This document shows positions 1 to 9,391 of a stretch of 64,000 bases of DNA, one piece after another. The stretch comes from Micrococcus sp. 2A (GTDB lineage: Bacteria; Actinomycetota; Actinomycetes; Actinomycetales; Micrococcaceae). Below the pieces are notes generated by a model that was not told where the DNA came from, made no database searches, and worked only from the letters and a program-made list of their open reading frames with translations. The stretch lies in contig NZ_CP154351.1 in NCBI RefSeq assembly GCF_039519235.1, forward strand, positions 1,488,001-1,552,000, written 5' to 3'. The translations under genes were made by a program, and so were the position numbers. How positions within the stretch are numbered: position 1 is the first letter of the stretch; every line of letters begins with the position of its first letter.

Positions 1-626
1 GCCCCGAGCACGCTCGCGGCCCGTACGCGCGCACCAAGGCCAAGGGCGAGCTGCTGGCCCTGGCCGCGGACCGTGACGACTTCCGCGTCCTCGTGCTGCG
101 CCCGCACCTCATGTGGGGACCCGGGGACCGGCAGCTCACGGACCGGATCGTCCAGCGCTCCCGCGCCGGCCGCATGCCGGTGCTGGGCACCGGGGCACCG
201 CTGATCGACACGCTCTACACCGGCAACGCCGTGGAGGCCACGGTGGCCGCCGTGAGCGCCGCGGACCACACCCACGGCGAGGCGCTCGTGGTCACCAACG
301 GGGAGCCGCGCCCCGTGGGCGAGCTCGTGCGCGGGATCGCCCTGGCCGGTGGCGCGGCGGAGCCGGCGCGCACGGTGCCCGCGGGGCTCGCGCGCCGCGC
401 GGGGGCGCTCATCGAGAAGGCCTGGGAGCGGAACCTGTTCGGCGTGCGCTCGGCGGGCCTCGGCTCCGACGACGGCGAGCCGCCGCTCACCGAGTTCCTC
501 GCCGAGCAGCTCTCCACGGCCCACTGGTTCGACCAGCGCCGCACGCGCGAGGTGCTCGAATGGACGCCGTCCGTCAGCATCGACGAGGGGCTCCACCGGC
601 TCGCGCAGTACTACCGGGAGCACTGA
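1..626 (+). CDS. NAD-dependent epimerase/dehydratase (3-beta-HSD-like), 5' truncated
   Basis: The reading frame enters from the window edge at base 3 and ends at TGA 624-626, so the N-terminal Rossmann half with the NAD-binding glycine motif is missing. The visible part starts just before a Tyr-x3-Lys pair (YARTK, bases 24-38), the catalytic motif of extended short-chain dehydrogenases, followed by the typical LRPHLMWGPGD stretch of sugar-nucleotide epimerase and 3-beta-hydroxysteroid dehydrogenase families. The C-terminal half is a substrate-binding region ending in a TREVLEW-type motif. The substrate cannot be told from this fragment. The next gene is on the opposite strand and converges with it. 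Confidence 0.8.
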   Translation, partial: PEHARGPYARTKAKGELLALAADRDDFRVLVLRPHLMWGPGDRQLTDRIVQRSRAGRMPVLGTGAPLIDTLYTGNAVEATVAAVSAADHTHGEALVVTNGEPRPVGELVRGIALAGGAAEPARTVPAGLARRAGALIEKAWERNLFGVRSAGLGSDDGEPPLTEFLAEQLSTAHWFDQRRTREVLEWTPSVSIDEGLHRLAQYYREH

Positions 627-834
627 CCCCGCCCCGGCGTGGCGGCTCACCTGGCCGGACTCCCCCGGGGGACGGGGTCGGGCACCGGCTGCGGCTCGGG
701 CGTGGTGGTGGCCGAGGCCACCCCGATGCGCCACCGCCAGGACCGCTCGCTCATCGTCGCGTTCATGTGTCCAGGCCCTCACAGGCCTGTGCGGCGATCG
801 AGGGGAACCCGACTCCTCCCCGGAGGTGCCGGGC

Positions 835-2931
835 TCAGGCGTCGATGCGGGCGCGGTCCAGGTCGTCCGCGCCGGAGACGATGAACTCCTTGCGAGGGGC
901 GACGGAGGAGCCCATGAGCAGGTCGAACACGCGCTCGGCGGCCTCCAGCTCGGAGATGTTCACGCGGCGCAGCATGCGGTGGCGGGGGTCCATGGTGGTC
1001 TCCGCCAACTGGTCCGCGTCCATCTCGCCGAGGCCCTTGTAGCGCTGGATGGGCTCGCGGTAGGAGCGCCCCTCCTTCTCCAGGCGGGCGAGGACCTCGC
1101 GGAGCTCCTGCTCGGAGTAGGTGTAGATGACCTCGCGCTCCTTCTGCCCGCGGGTGACCGCCTCGATCCGGTGCAGGGGCGGGACGGCGGCGAACACGCG
1201 GCCCGCCTCCACCATGGGACGCATGTACCGGAAGAAGAGGGTGAGCAGGAGGGTGCGGATGTGGGCACCGTCCACGTCCGCGTCCGTCATGAGGATGACC
1301 TTGCCGTAGCGCGCCGCGTCGATGTCGAAGCTGCGCCCGGCGCCGCCGCCCACCACCTGGATCAGGGCTGCGCACTCGGCGTTGGAGAGGATGTCCGAGA
1401 CCGAGGCCTTCTGCACGTTGAGGATCTTGCCGCGGATGGGCAGCAGCGCCTGGAAGTCGGAGGACCGGGCGAGCTTGGCGGTGCCGAGGGCGGAGTCGCC
1501 CTCCACGATGAACAGCTCCGAGGAGGCGACGTCCGAGCTGCGGCAGTCCGCGAGCTTGGCCGGCATGGTGGAGGTCTCCAGCGCGTTCTTCCGCCGTTGG
1601 TTCTCCTTGTGGGTGCGCGCCGAGATGCGGGACTTCATCTCCGCCACGACCTTCTCCAGCAGCACCGCCGTCTGCTGCTTCTGCGCCCGGGCCGACGACG
1701 CCAGGCGCGCGGTGAGCTCCTTCTCCACCACCTGTGCGACGATGCGCCGCACGGCCGAGGTGCCGAGGATCTCCTTGGTCTGCCCCTCGAACTGCGGCTC
1801 GGCGAGGCGCACGGTGAGCACGGCGGTCATGCCCGCCAGCACGTCGTCCTTCTCCACCTTGTCCGTGCCGGCCTTCAGGCGGCGCGCGTTGGCCTCCACC
1901 TGGGCGCGGAGCACCTTGAGCAGCGAGGCCTCGAAGCCGGACTGGTGGGTGCCGCCCTTGGGCGTGGCGATGATGTTCACGAAGGAGCGGAACACGGTCT
2001 CGTAGCCGACGTCCCACCGCAGGGCGAGGTCCACCTCGCACGTGCGCTGGACGTCCTGCATCGCCGTCCGGCCGTCCTCGCCGAGCACCGGCACGCGCTC
2101 CTTGAACGTGCCCGAGCCCTGGATGCGCCACACGTCGGTGACGGGGGACGCGGGGGTCAGGTGCTCGACGAACTCCGAGATGCCGCCGTCGTACTGGAAG
2201 ACCTCCTCCGCGGGGGCCTCCTCCCCCGCGGCGCGGCGCAGGTCCCGCACCGTGATCCGGAGCCCGGGGATCAGGTAGGCGGTCTGCCGGGCCCGAGCGC
2301 GCAGGTCCTCCGCCGAGAACTTCGCGTCCTTGATGAAGATCTGGTCGTCCGCCCAGTAGCGGACCCGCGTGCCGGTGCGGCCGCGCTTGGCCTTGCCGAC
2401 GACGTCCAGCGGCGAGGCGTCCTTCGCCGGCTCGAACGGGGCCTCCGGGGAGGGCCTCGAAGCGTCCGCGAACCGGCCGGGCTCGCCCCGGCGGAAGGAC
2501 ATCTGGTGGACCTTCCCGCCGCGGAACACCTGCACGTCCAGACGGGAGGACAGGGCGTTCACCACGGAGGCGCCCACCCCGTGCAGGCCGCCCGAGGCGG
2601 CGTAGGAGCCGCCGCCGAACTTGCCTCCCGCGTGGAGCTTGGTGAACACCACCTCGACGCCGGTCAGGCCCGTCCTGGGCTCGACGTCCACGGGGATGCC
2701 GCGGCCTGAGTCCTCCACCTCCACGGAGCCGTCCGGATGCAGCGTGACGTCGATCGACTGGCCGAAGCCGCCGAGGGCCTCGTCCACCGAGTTGTCGATG
2801 ATCTCCCACAGGCAGTGCATGAGGCCGCGGGAGTCCGTGGAGCCGATGTACATGCCTGGCCGCTTGCGCACGGCCTCAAGCCCCTCCAGCACGGAGAGGT
2901 GGCGCGCGGTGTACTCGGAGGACGCTGGCAC
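835..2931 (-). CDS. parE: Type IIA DNA topoisomerase, B subunit (second GyrB / ParE-like)
   Basis: A 698-residue ATPase subunit of a type II topoisomerase. The GHKL ATPase domain lies at the N-terminus, with EIIDNSVDEAL near residue 45, GRGIP near 78 and GLHGVGASVVNAL near 115. The transducer follows, then a TOPRIM domain with EGDSALGTAK and the DADVDGAH metal site, and the short C-terminal GyrB tail (RYKGLGEMDADQL). The TOPRIM box reads EGDSALG rather than the usual EGDSAGG. I recall this variant from the second GyrB-like protein of related actinobacteria, usually named topoisomerase IV subunit B. No A subunit lies next to it in this window. The start is GTG with AAAGG upstream, and a TAGGCT -10-like box sits at 2994-2999. 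GyrB versus ParE activity cannot be decided from sequence alone. Confidence 0.85.
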   Translation of the reverse strand: MPASSEYTARHLSVLEGLEAVRKRPGMYIGSTDSRGLMHCLWEIIDNSVDEALGGFGQSIDVTLHPDGSVEVEDSGRGIPVDVEPRTGLTGVEVVFTKLHAGGKFGGGSYAASGGLHGVGASVVNALSSRLDVQVFRGGKVHQMSFRRGEPGRFADASRPSPEAPFEPAKDASPLDVVGKAKRGRTGTRVRYWADDQIFIKDAKFSAEDLRARARQTAYLIPGLRITVRDLRRAAGEEAPAEEVFQYDGGISEFVEHLTPASPVTDVWRIQGSGTFKERVPVLGEDGRTAMQDVQRTCEVDLALRWDVGYETVFRSFVNIIATPKGGTHQSGFEASLLKVLRAQVEANARRLKAGTDKVEKDDVLAGMTAVLTVRLAEPQFEGQTKEILGTSAVRRIVAQVVEKELTARLASSARAQKQQTAVLLEKVVAEMKSRISARTHKENQRRKNALETSTMPAKLADCRSSDVASSELFIVEGDSALGTAKLARSSDFQALLPIRGKILNVQKASVSDILSNAECAALIQVVGGGAGRSFDIDAARYGKVILMTDADVDGAHIRTLLLTLFFRYMRPMVEAGRVFAAVPPLHRIEAVTRGQKEREVIYTYSEQELREVLARLEKEGRSYREPIQRYKGLGEMDADQLAETTMDPRHRMLRRVNISELEAAERVFDLLMGSSVAPRKEFIVSGADDLDRARIDA

Positions 2932-2993
2932 GGGAGGCGGGCCTTTCGACGGGGATGACGCGGGGGCCGAGGCGGCGCGGCGACGGCCCGTCC

Positions 2994-2999
2994 AGCCTA
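2994..2999 (-). promoter_or_regulatory. Candidate -10 box of the topoisomerase B gene
   Basis: TAGGCT on the minus strand, 62 bases before the GTG start. The same hexamer appears before dnaE, dinB and the PASTA kinase in this window. No convincing -35 element is visible at 17-18 bases. Confidence 0.4.
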
Positions 3000-3212
3000 C
3001 TCGGGGGGCCGGACACGGCAGGGCGCCCTACGGGAGGCCCGCAGCGTCCGGAGACCGACGTCGACGTCGCCGATACGCGCCCAGCGAAACGGGGCGGGTC
3101 CGCGCCCCGCGCCGCGAATAACCCTGCCATCCTGGCTGTTCCATCGGACGAGTGGGGCAGCCGGCGCATCCGCCGGCTGTCAGCCCCCAGACCCGAACTC
3201 GAGGAGGACACC

Positions 3213-3413
3213 GTGTCCATCACCGCCCTGGCCGAGCCGGCCGCCCTCACCCGTGCCGACCGCTGCGACCGCTGCGGCGCCCAGGCCTACGTCCGCGCTG
3301 TGCTCGAGGCCGGCGGCGAGCTGCTCTTCTGCGCTCACCACGCACGTGACGTGGAGGCCGCCCTGCGCCCGAAGACCGCCGTGTGGCAGGACGAGACGTC
3401 CAGCCTGAGCTGA
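3213..3413 (+). CDS. Small DUF7455-type zinc-ribbon-like protein
   Basis: A 66-residue protein starting at GTG 3213, chosen because GAGGAGG lies 5-6 bases upstream and the family begins at this point. It contains a CDRCG pair near residues 17-20 and a CAHHARD pair near residues 40-45, which together form a plausible Cys2His2-type metal site. Small proteins of this type are common in actinobacteria and often sit near principal sigma-factor genes, as here. The function is unknown. It converges with sigA and the two share a strong bidirectional terminator. Confidence 0.75.
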   Translation: MSITALAEPAALTRADRCDRCGAQAYVRAVLEAGGELLFCAHHARDVEAALRPKTAVWQDETSSLS

Positions 3414-3451
3414 GCCGACCCCCGGCTGCGCTGCAGCCGAACCGAACGGCA

Positions 3452-3486
3452 GAGGGCCGGGGCACCATGACGGTGTCCCGGCCCTC
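3452..3486. terminator. Bidirectional terminator between the DUF7455 gene and sigA
   Basis: Inverted repeat with 15-base arms (3452-3466 and 3472-3486), 14 of 15 positions pairing plus one G-T, and a 5-base loop. It lies 38 bases after the small gene and 45 bases after the sigA stop. No long U tract is seen, as is usual in high-G+C actinobacteria. Confidence 0.75.
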
Positions 3487-3531
3487 CGCCGCGTAGGGGG
3501 ACGGGCCGCGTCGGACCCGCCCTCCCCGCGA

Positions 3532-5145
3532 TCAGTCCAGGTAGTCCCGCAGCACCTGCGAGCGGGACGGGTGGCGCAGCTTCGACATGGTCTTGGACTC
3601 GATCTGGCGGATGCGCTCGCGCGTCACGCCGTAGACCTTGCCGATCTCGTCCAGGGTCTTGGGCTGGCCGTCGGTGAGGCCGAAGCGCATGGCGACCACG
3701 CCGGCCTCACGCTCGGAGAGCGTGTCCAGCACGGAGTGCAGCTGTTCCTGGAGCAGGGTGAAGGAGACGGCGTCCGCGGGCACGACGGCCTCGGAGTCCT
3801 CGATGAGGTCGCCGAACTCGGAGTCGCCGTCCTCGCCGAGGGGGGTGTGCAGGGAGATGGGCTCGCGGCCGTACTTCTGGACCTCCACGACCTTCTCCGG
3901 GGTCATGTCCAGCTCCTTGGCGAGCTCCTCCGGGGTGGGCTCGCGGCCCAGGTCCTGGAGCATCTGGCGCTGCACGCGGGCCAGCTTGTTGATGACCTCC
4001 ACCATGTGCACGGGGATGCGGATGGTGCGGGCCTGGTCTGCCATGGCGCGGGTGATGGCCTGGCGGATCCACCACGTGGCGTACGTGGAGAACTTGAAGC
4101 CCTTGGTGTAGTCGAACTTCTCCACGGCGCGGATGAGGCCGAGGTTGCCCTCCTGGATCAGGTCCAGGAAGAGCATGCCGCGCCCGGTGTAGCGCTTGGC
4201 CAGCGAGACGACGAGGCGCAGGTTCGCCTCGAGCAGGTGGTTCTTGGCGCGGCGGCCGTCGGCGATGATCAGCTCGTAGTCGCGGCGCACCCGGTAGTCG
4301 TCCACCGGGTTCTCCTTGAGCCAGTGCTCGGCGTACAGGCCGGCCTCGATGCGCATGGCGAGGTCCACCTCCTGCTCGGCGTTCAGCAGGGCCACCTTGC
4401 CGATCTGCTTCAGGTAGTCCTTCACCGGGTCGGCGGTGGCGCCGGCCACGACGACCTGCTGCACCGGGGCGTCGTCCTCGGAGTTGTCCACCACGAAGGC
4501 GCCCCGGACGACGGCGGGGCCGCTCGCCTTGGTGCCGGTGACGGACTCGGGGGCCATGGCCGGCGCCTGGTTCGCGTCCGAGCCGTCGGCGTCCTCATCG
4601 TCCGAGTCCTCGTCGGCGGTGGTGTCGCCCTTGGCGGCCAGCGCCTCGTCCTCCGGGCCCACCGCGTCGGCCTTGGCGGTCTCCTCGCGGGCGTCGACGG
4701 CCGCCTCGTCCGTCTCCGCCTCGGCGTCCGCGTCGGCGGCCTTCGCGGCGGCGGCCTTGGCGGCCGTCGCCTTCGTGGAGGCGGCCTTCGCAGCCGCCGT
4801 GGGGGCCGTGGCCTTGGACGCACCGGCGGTCTTCGCCGCGGTGGACCGGGTCGTCGACTTCTTGGCGGCGGTGCTCTTGGCGGTGCCGGTCGCGGACTTC
4901 GCGCCTGCCGCCGACTTCGTGCCGGCAGCGGACTTCGCCGCGGTCGTCTTGGCCGCGGTCGTCTTCGTCGCGGCGGCCTTCGTGGCTGCCGTGCTCGTTC
5001 GGGCCGTGGCCGTCTTCTTCGCCGTGGCGGTGGTCTTCTTCGCGGCGGTCCCGCTCGCCCGGGTGCGGGTGGCGGCCTTCTTGGCCGCACCGGTGCCGGT
5101 CGTCTCCGGGCCGTCCTGCGCTCCGCTGGTCGTCGAAGTGGTCAC
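3532..5145 (-). CDS. sigA: Principal RNA polymerase sigma factor (SigA/HrdB type)
   Basis: The housekeeping sigma-70 factor, which directs RNA polymerase to vegetative promoters. From GTG 5145 it is 537 residues. This start has GGAAAGG eight bases upstream. The ATG at 5196 is less likely because it lies inside an AT-rich TATATG stretch. Residues ~15-150 are an Ala/Lys/Thr-rich, histone-H1-like tail, then an acidic stretch. The conserved core begins at [11 protein letters not shown] (region 1.2), continues through region 2 ([19 protein letters not shown]) and region 3, and ends with the region 4 helix-turn-helix ([21 protein letters not shown]). Group 1 sigma factors of Streptomyces and mycobacteria carry similar Ala/Lys-rich extensions. 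Confidence 0.96.
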   Translation of the reverse strand: MTTSTTSGAQDGPETTGTGAAKKAATRTRASGTAAKKTTATAKKTATARTSTAATKAAATKTTAAKTTAAKSAAGTKSAAGAKSATGTAKSTAAKKSTTRSTAAKTAGASKATAPTAAAKAASTKATAAKAAAAKAADADAEAETDEAAVDAREETAKADAVGPEDEALAAKGDTTADEDSDDEDADGSDANQAPAMAPESVTGTKASGPAVVRGAFVVDNSEDDAPVQQVVVAGATADPVKDYLKQIGKVALLNAEQEVDLAMRIEAGLYAEHWLKENPVDDYRVRRDYELIIADGRRAKNHLLEANLRLVVSLAKRYTGRGMLFLDLIQEGNLGLIRAVEKFDYTKGFKFSTYATWWIRQAITRAMADQARTIRIPVHMVEVINKLARVQRQMLQDLGREPTPEELAKELDMTPEKVVEVQKYGREPISLHTPLGEDGDSEFGDLIEDSEAVVPADAVSFTLLQEQLHSVLDTLSEREAGVVAMRFGLTDGQPKTLDEIGKVYGVTRERIRQIESKTMSKLRHPSRSQVLRDYLD

Positions 5146-5404
5146 TCGTGGCCTTTCCGTCGGTCCGCGCCTGCGCGCGGATCCCCTGCAGTCCATATAC
5201 GCGTGACCCTGTCAAGTCCCGGCCGCGGGCGACGACGTCGCCCGGGCCCGCAGACTGCAGGGTCCTGGAGTGCTCAACACCGAGGCGGCCGGGTCTATTC
5301 CACGCGGATCGCACCGAGGCGGACCGCGCGGCTCGACCGGCGCTGAACCGATCCATTGTCGCACGGTGCGGCAGGCCCCCACCCCGGCCACGCCCCGCGG
5401 GGCG

Positions 5405-6469
5405 TCACCGCCGCGGACCGGCCCGCCATGCGGTCTCCGGGGACGTCGCCCACCCCGCGACCAGGCCCGCTCCCGTGACGGCCCGCAGCACCGAGCCGAA
5501 GCGGTCCCTCGGGTCCAGCGCCTCGGCGGCCTCCAGGTGCGCGCTCGCCGCGGAGCCGTGGCCCCGTGCCCAGGAGACCCATGCCGCCACCGCGAGCGCC
5601 TGGGCCGCGTGGCGTGCCGGGGCGGTGCTCGCGATGCCCCGGCACGCCTCCCACAGGCGGTCGAGGGAGCGCCAGTCCGGCGGCTCCGGCGTCGAGGCCG
5701 TGAGGATCGGCTCCCGCGCGGCGCCGTCGGCCGCGGCGGCGTCCGGGCCGCACGCCGCCAGGACCACGAGGGCGTCGCGCCAGGCAGGGAGGACGAGCGG
5801 CCCGGCGAGGAGCTCGTGGTCCTGCGCGCACCCGCCGCGCAGCACGGTGCGCCACGCGTCCTGCCAGGCGGCCCGGCCGGCGGCGTCCTGTGGGTCCGGC
5901 GCCGGCCACCGCCGAGCGTCGGCGGGCGCCGCCCGTCGCGGCGGCGGCACGAGGACGTCGCGGTCCCGCAGGCCCCACACGGAACCCTGGGCGAGCAGGT
6001 GAAGGGAGAGGACGCTGGACTCAGGGCTGACCGCGCGCGCCTGCGACGCCGTGCCCCGCCCGGGAGGCCACGGCCAGGCCCGCTCACCCGCGCTGCACCA
6101 CGCCTCGGCCACCGGGATGTCCGCACGGCACAGGGCGTCCTCGAGGGCCGGCCACCATGGAGGCGCGGCGGCCGCGCCGGGCTCGGCCGAGGCGTCGAGC
6201 ACCAGGGCCAGGACGGCGGTCGCCCGGGCGTCCCGCCGGCAGACGCCGGCCACCGTGCGCGCCCAGCGCCCCTGCGCGTCGGCATGCCCCGGCAGGTCCA
6301 CCCGCACGACGGCGCGCAGGAGGCGGTGCTCGAGGGTCACGAGGACGAGGCTCTGCCGGGGAAGGGTGCCGAGGGCGTGACCGACGTAGCCGAGGAGGTC
6401 GTCCACCCCGCGGGCGGAGAGGGTGCCGGGGGCGAGGGTGGGGGTGGGGGTGGGGGTGCAAGGGTCCAT
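5405..6469 (-). CDS. DUF4192 family protein
   Basis: A 354-residue protein of the actinobacterial DUF4192 family. It is recognised by the early DLLGYVGHALGTLPRQSLVLVTL-like segment and by the C-terminal helical part with ARHAAQALAVAAWVSWARG and AEALDPRDRFG, resembling a TPR-like module. No catalytic motif is visible and the function is unknown. The first dozen codons encode Thr-Pro repeats and correspond to a G-tract on the opposite strand. The ATG start has AGGA about nine bases upstream. It lies directly downstream of the PAC2 gene on the same strand with a 37-base gap, so the two are probably cotranscribed. Confidence 0.75.
   Translation of the reverse strand: MDPCTPTPTPTLAPGTLSARGVDDLLGYVGHALGTLPRQSLVLVTLEHRLLRAVVRVDLPGHADAQGRWARTVAGVCRRDARATAVLALVLDASAEPGAAAAPPWWPALEDALCRADIPVAEAWCSAGERAWPWPPGRGTASQARAVSPESSVLSLHLLAQGSVWGLRDRDVLVPPPRRAAPADARRWPAPDPQDAAGRAAWQDAWRTVLRGGCAQDHELLAGPLVLPAWRDALVVLAACGPDAAAADGAAREPILTASTPEPPDWRSLDRLWEACRGIASTAPARHAAQALAVAAWVSWARGHGSAASAHLEAAEALDPRDRFGSVLRAVTGAGLVAGWATSPETAWRAGPRR
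6436..6456 (+). other. Potential G-quadruplex tract
   Basis: The plus strand reads G3-T-G5-T-G5-T-G5 with single-base loops, a strong intramolecular quadruplex pattern. It overlaps codons ~5-12 of the DUF4192 gene, whose template strand this is. Confidence 0.6.
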
Positions 6470-6506
6470 GGCCCGATCCTGGGTCGGGCGCCCCCGCCGC
6501 CGGGGG

Positions 6507-7496
6507 TCAGTCGGTCGGATCGGTGGAGGGCGGACCGGGCCGGTCCTCCTGTGCAGGATCCGTCCGCGTCCAGGGGTGCACCGCCCCGTCCCGCTCCGCG
6601 AGGTAGGCCTCGACGGCGGAGGCGAGCGCGTCGCCGTCGGGCAGTCCCCCGTCGGTCTCCAGGAGGGAGCGCTCCTGGTCCTCGGCGTTCTGGTCGAAGT
6701 TCTTCTCGAGCCCCGTGATCATGGACCGGACCTCCTCCGAGCCCGCCACCTGCCGCTCGATCTCCGCCTCGATCTCCCGGGAGGCGTCCCGCAGCTCGTC
6801 CGTGGGGAGCATGAGGCCCAGCGCGGCGCCCGCGTACTCGAGTGCGGCCACCGCCGCCTGGGGGAAGGCCGCCTCGCCGAGGTAGTGCGGCACGTGCAGG
6901 GTGTACCCGGCCGTGGGGATGCCGGCCTCCTGCGCGCGGACCTCCAGCATCTGCAGCGCCCCGGAGACGATGTCCGCCTCAGGGCTCCACGTGGAGAGCC
7001 CGCCGACGGCGTCCTGGCGGGAGCCGTGGGTGGTCACCCCGAGACGGCGGGTGTGCGGGACCGGCATGGGGGCGGCGTCGAGGAAGGTGAGGGAGTCCAC
7101 CTGCCACTCCTCGGCGAGCCCGAGCAGCGCAGCGGTGAAGCGCTCCCACTGGAAGTCCGGCTCGGGGCCGGCCACCAGCAGGAACGGGTGGCCGATCAGG
7201 TCCTCCACCACCTCGACCCGCAGCGAGGGCATGCGCAGGTCTCTGTATCGGTCCCGCTCGAACCGCAGCCGCGGGCGGCGGGCCCGGTAGTCGAACATCT
7301 GGTCCAGGTCGAAGTCGGCGACGAGCCGGTGCGTGAGGTGCTCGCGCAGCGCCGAGCGCACCTGGAGGGCAACCCGACCCGCGTCCATGTGGCCCGTGAG
7401 CACGACCAGCATGCCCAGCCCCGGGGGGACGGCCAGGTCTGCGGCGCCCTCAGGCCCGCCGTCGTGACGTGTGTACAGCTGCGTGGGATCCTGCAC
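6507..7496 (-). CDS. PAC2 family protein (proteasome-assembly-chaperone-like fold)
   Basis: A 329-residue PAC2 family protein. Family features are the N-terminal LVVLTGHMDAG segment, FDYRARRP, the LLVAGPEPDFQWERF stretch and the central PHTRRLGVTTHG region. The C-terminal third has a charged helical part near residues 240-290 that may form a coiled coil. PAC2 proteins are named after a eukaryotic proteasome assembly chaperone. Their bacterial role is not established, and no proteasome gene is in this window. The GTG start is supported by GGGAGGG eight bases upstream. It is divergent from pepA and upstream of the DUF4192 gene. Confidence 0.8.
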   Translation of the reverse strand: MQDPTQLYTRHDGGPEGAADLAVPPGLGMLVVLTGHMDAGRVALQVRSALREHLTHRLVADFDLDQMFDYRARRPRLRFERDRYRDLRMPSLRVEVVEDLIGHPFLLVAGPEPDFQWERFTAALLGLAEEWQVDSLTFLDAAPMPVPHTRRLGVTTHGSRQDAVGGLSTWSPEADIVSGALQMLEVRAQEAGIPTAGYTLHVPHYLGEAAFPQAAVAALEYAGAALGLMLPTDELRDASREIEAEIERQVAGSEEVRSMITGLEKNFDQNAEDQERSLLETDGGLPDGDALASAVEAYLAERDGAVHPWTRTDPAQEDRPGPPSTDPTD

Positions 7497-7738
7497 CGCG
7501 CGCCCTCCCGGTTCGTCCTGCTCGATCTCGTCCTGCTGATGGTCTGCGGCGGACGCCCGTGGTCCCGGGCCCCGCCTCCGCCAGGGTCAACCTCCCCGAC
7601 GGCCTCCCCTATTCCACCGCGGCGGGGCCAGGGGGCCGCCGGGGCCGTGACTAGGATGGCCGATGAGGGCCGCGTCACACGGGTGTCGCCGGCCCACCCG
7701 TCCCGCAGTCCCCGCCGAGAAGAGAAAGAGGCACCACC

Positions 7739-9274
7739 GTGATCACACAGGACCGCCCGTCCCTGACCGCCCGCACCCTCGAGGACGTGACCGCGTCCGC
7801 CCTGGTGGTGGGGGTGGGTTCCGGACCGGACGGGCCGCTGCTGCTCACGGATGCCCTGCCGGCCGAGGCGGCCACCGCGCTCGAGGCCTCGCTCGAGCTG
7901 TTGGGCGTGCGCGGCGGCGCGGACGAGGTCCACCGCCTCCCCGGCGTCGGCAGCTCCCCCGTGCCCCTGCTCGTGCTCGTGGGCGTGGGCCCGCTGGACG
8001 AGGAGGGCGGCGTGAGCTCCGAGGCGCTGCGCCGCGCGGCCGGCGCCGCCGTGCGCTCCCTGGCCGGCACCGACGCCGTGGCCCTCGCCCTGCCCTCCGA
8101 CTCCGCGGAGCGCCTCGCCGCCGTCGCGGAGGGCGCCGCCATGGGCGCCTACGCGTTCACGGCCCTGAAGTCCGAGACCGTCCGCGAGGAGTCCCGCCGC
8201 TCCCGCCCGGTGCGGTCCCTCGAGGTCGTCACCGACCTGGGCGAGGACGTCGCCGGCCCCGCCCTGCGCCGCGCCGCCGTCGTGGGCGACGCCGTGTGCG
8301 CCGTGCGCGACCTCGTGAACACGGCCCCCTCACACCTCTACCCCTCCACCTTCGCGGACGCGGTGGAGCAGGACCTGGCCGGGACGTCCGTGGACGTCAC
8401 CGTGTGGGACGAGGGGCGGCTGGCCGCCGAGGGCTTCGGCGGCATCCTGGCGATCGGCCAGGGCTCCTCCCGTCCGCCACGCCTCGTGCGCCTCGAGCAC
8501 GCCCCGGAGGGCGTCGCCGCCCACATCGCCCTCGTGGGCAAGGGCATCACCTTCGACACCGGCGGCATCTCCCTCAAGCCGGCCGCCTCCATGATGACCA
8601 TGAAGTCGGACATGGCCGGCGCCGCCACCGTGTTCGCCGTCGTCCGCGCCGCGGCCGCCCTCCAGCTGCCCGTGAAGGTCACGGGCTGGCTGGCCCTCGC
8701 GGAGAACATGCCCTCGGACACCGCCATCCGCCCCTCCGACGTCGTGACCATGTACGGCGGCAAGACCGTGGAGATCATGAACACGGACGCCGAGGGACGC
8801 GTCGTGATGGCCGACGCGCTCGTCGCCGCCACGGACGAGCGCCCCGACGCCGTGCTGGACATCGCCACCCTGACCGGCGCCCAGCTCGTCGCCCTCGGCA
8901 CGCGCTACACCGGCGTGATGGGGGACGAGGCCCTGCGCGCGGAGGTCGCGGCGGCGGCCGACCGCGTGGGCGAGCTGGCGTGGGCCATGCCCATCCCGGA
9001 GAACCAGCGCGCCTCGCTGGACTCGCGCGTGGCGGACCTCTCGAACATGGGCGACAAGTTCGGCGGGATGATGACCGCCGCCGCCTTCCTGCGCGAGTTC
9101 GTCGACGCCGGCCGCGACGCCGCCGAGCGCGCCGAGAGCCCGACCCCGTGGGCCCACCTCGACATCGCCGGACCCTCCTTCAACGACGCCGCTGCCCACG
9201 GCTACACCCCCCGCGACGCGACCGGCGTGATGGTGCGCACCCTGGTTGGTCTCATCGCAGGACGCGCCGGGTAA
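7739..9274 (+). CDS. pepA: Leucyl aminopeptidase (M17)
   Basis: A cytosolic two-metal aminopeptidase that removes N-terminal residues from peptides. The 511-residue protein has the M17 catalytic half with GKGITFDTGGISLKP near residue 270 (metal-binding Lys and Asp), SDMAGAA, and the signature NTDAEGRVVMADAL near 350. The N-terminal half is the variable macro-like domain. GTG 7739 is chosen because an AGAAAGAGG purine stretch lies just upstream. A TAGGAT box at 7652-7657 could be the -10 element. The next gene, lpdA, has its own ribosome binding site 117 bases downstream. Confidence 0.94.
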   Translation: MITQDRPSLTARTLEDVTASALVVGVGSGPDGPLLLTDALPAEAATALEASLELLGVRGGADEVHRLPGVGSSPVPLLVLVGVGPLDEEGGVSSEALRRAAGAAVRSLAGTDAVALALPSDSAERLAAVAEGAAMGAYAFTALKSETVREESRRSRPVRSLEVVTDLGEDVAGPALRRAAVVGDAVCAVRDLVNTAPSHLYPSTFADAVEQDLAGTSVDVTVWDEGRLAAEGFGGILAIGQGSSRPPRLVRLEHAPEGVAAHIALVGKGITFDTGGISLKPAASMMTMKSDMAGAATVFAVVRAAAALQLPVKVTGWLALAENMPSDTAIRPSDVVTMYGGKTVEIMNTDAEGRVVMADALVAATDERPDAVLDIATLTGAQLVALGTRYTGVMGDEALRAEVAAAADRVGELAWAMPIPENQRASLDSRVADLSNMGDKFGGMMTAAAFLREFVDAGRDAAERAESPTPWAHLDIAGPSFNDAAAHGYTPRDATGVMVRTLVGLIAGRAG

Positions 9275-9391
9275 GGTGGGCTCCGACGTCCGTCCCCCGT
9301 CCCGGTCCCGGCTCTGTGCCGGGCCGGCGGGGAGGCGGTGACCAGCAGGGATCCCCTGCTCCACCCACTCCCAGCACAAGGAGCATGACAA

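Noticed and set aside
627..834. Small open frames between the epimerase and the topoisomerase gene.
   Set aside because: No ribosome binding site, no recognisable protein, and composition unlike coding DNA. Only weak short inverted repeats were seen, not enough for a terminator call.
4400..5100. Unusual Ala/Lys repeats that might be a separate histone-like gene.
   Set aside because: They are in frame and continuous with sigA, matching the known N-terminal extension of actinobacterial principal sigma factors.
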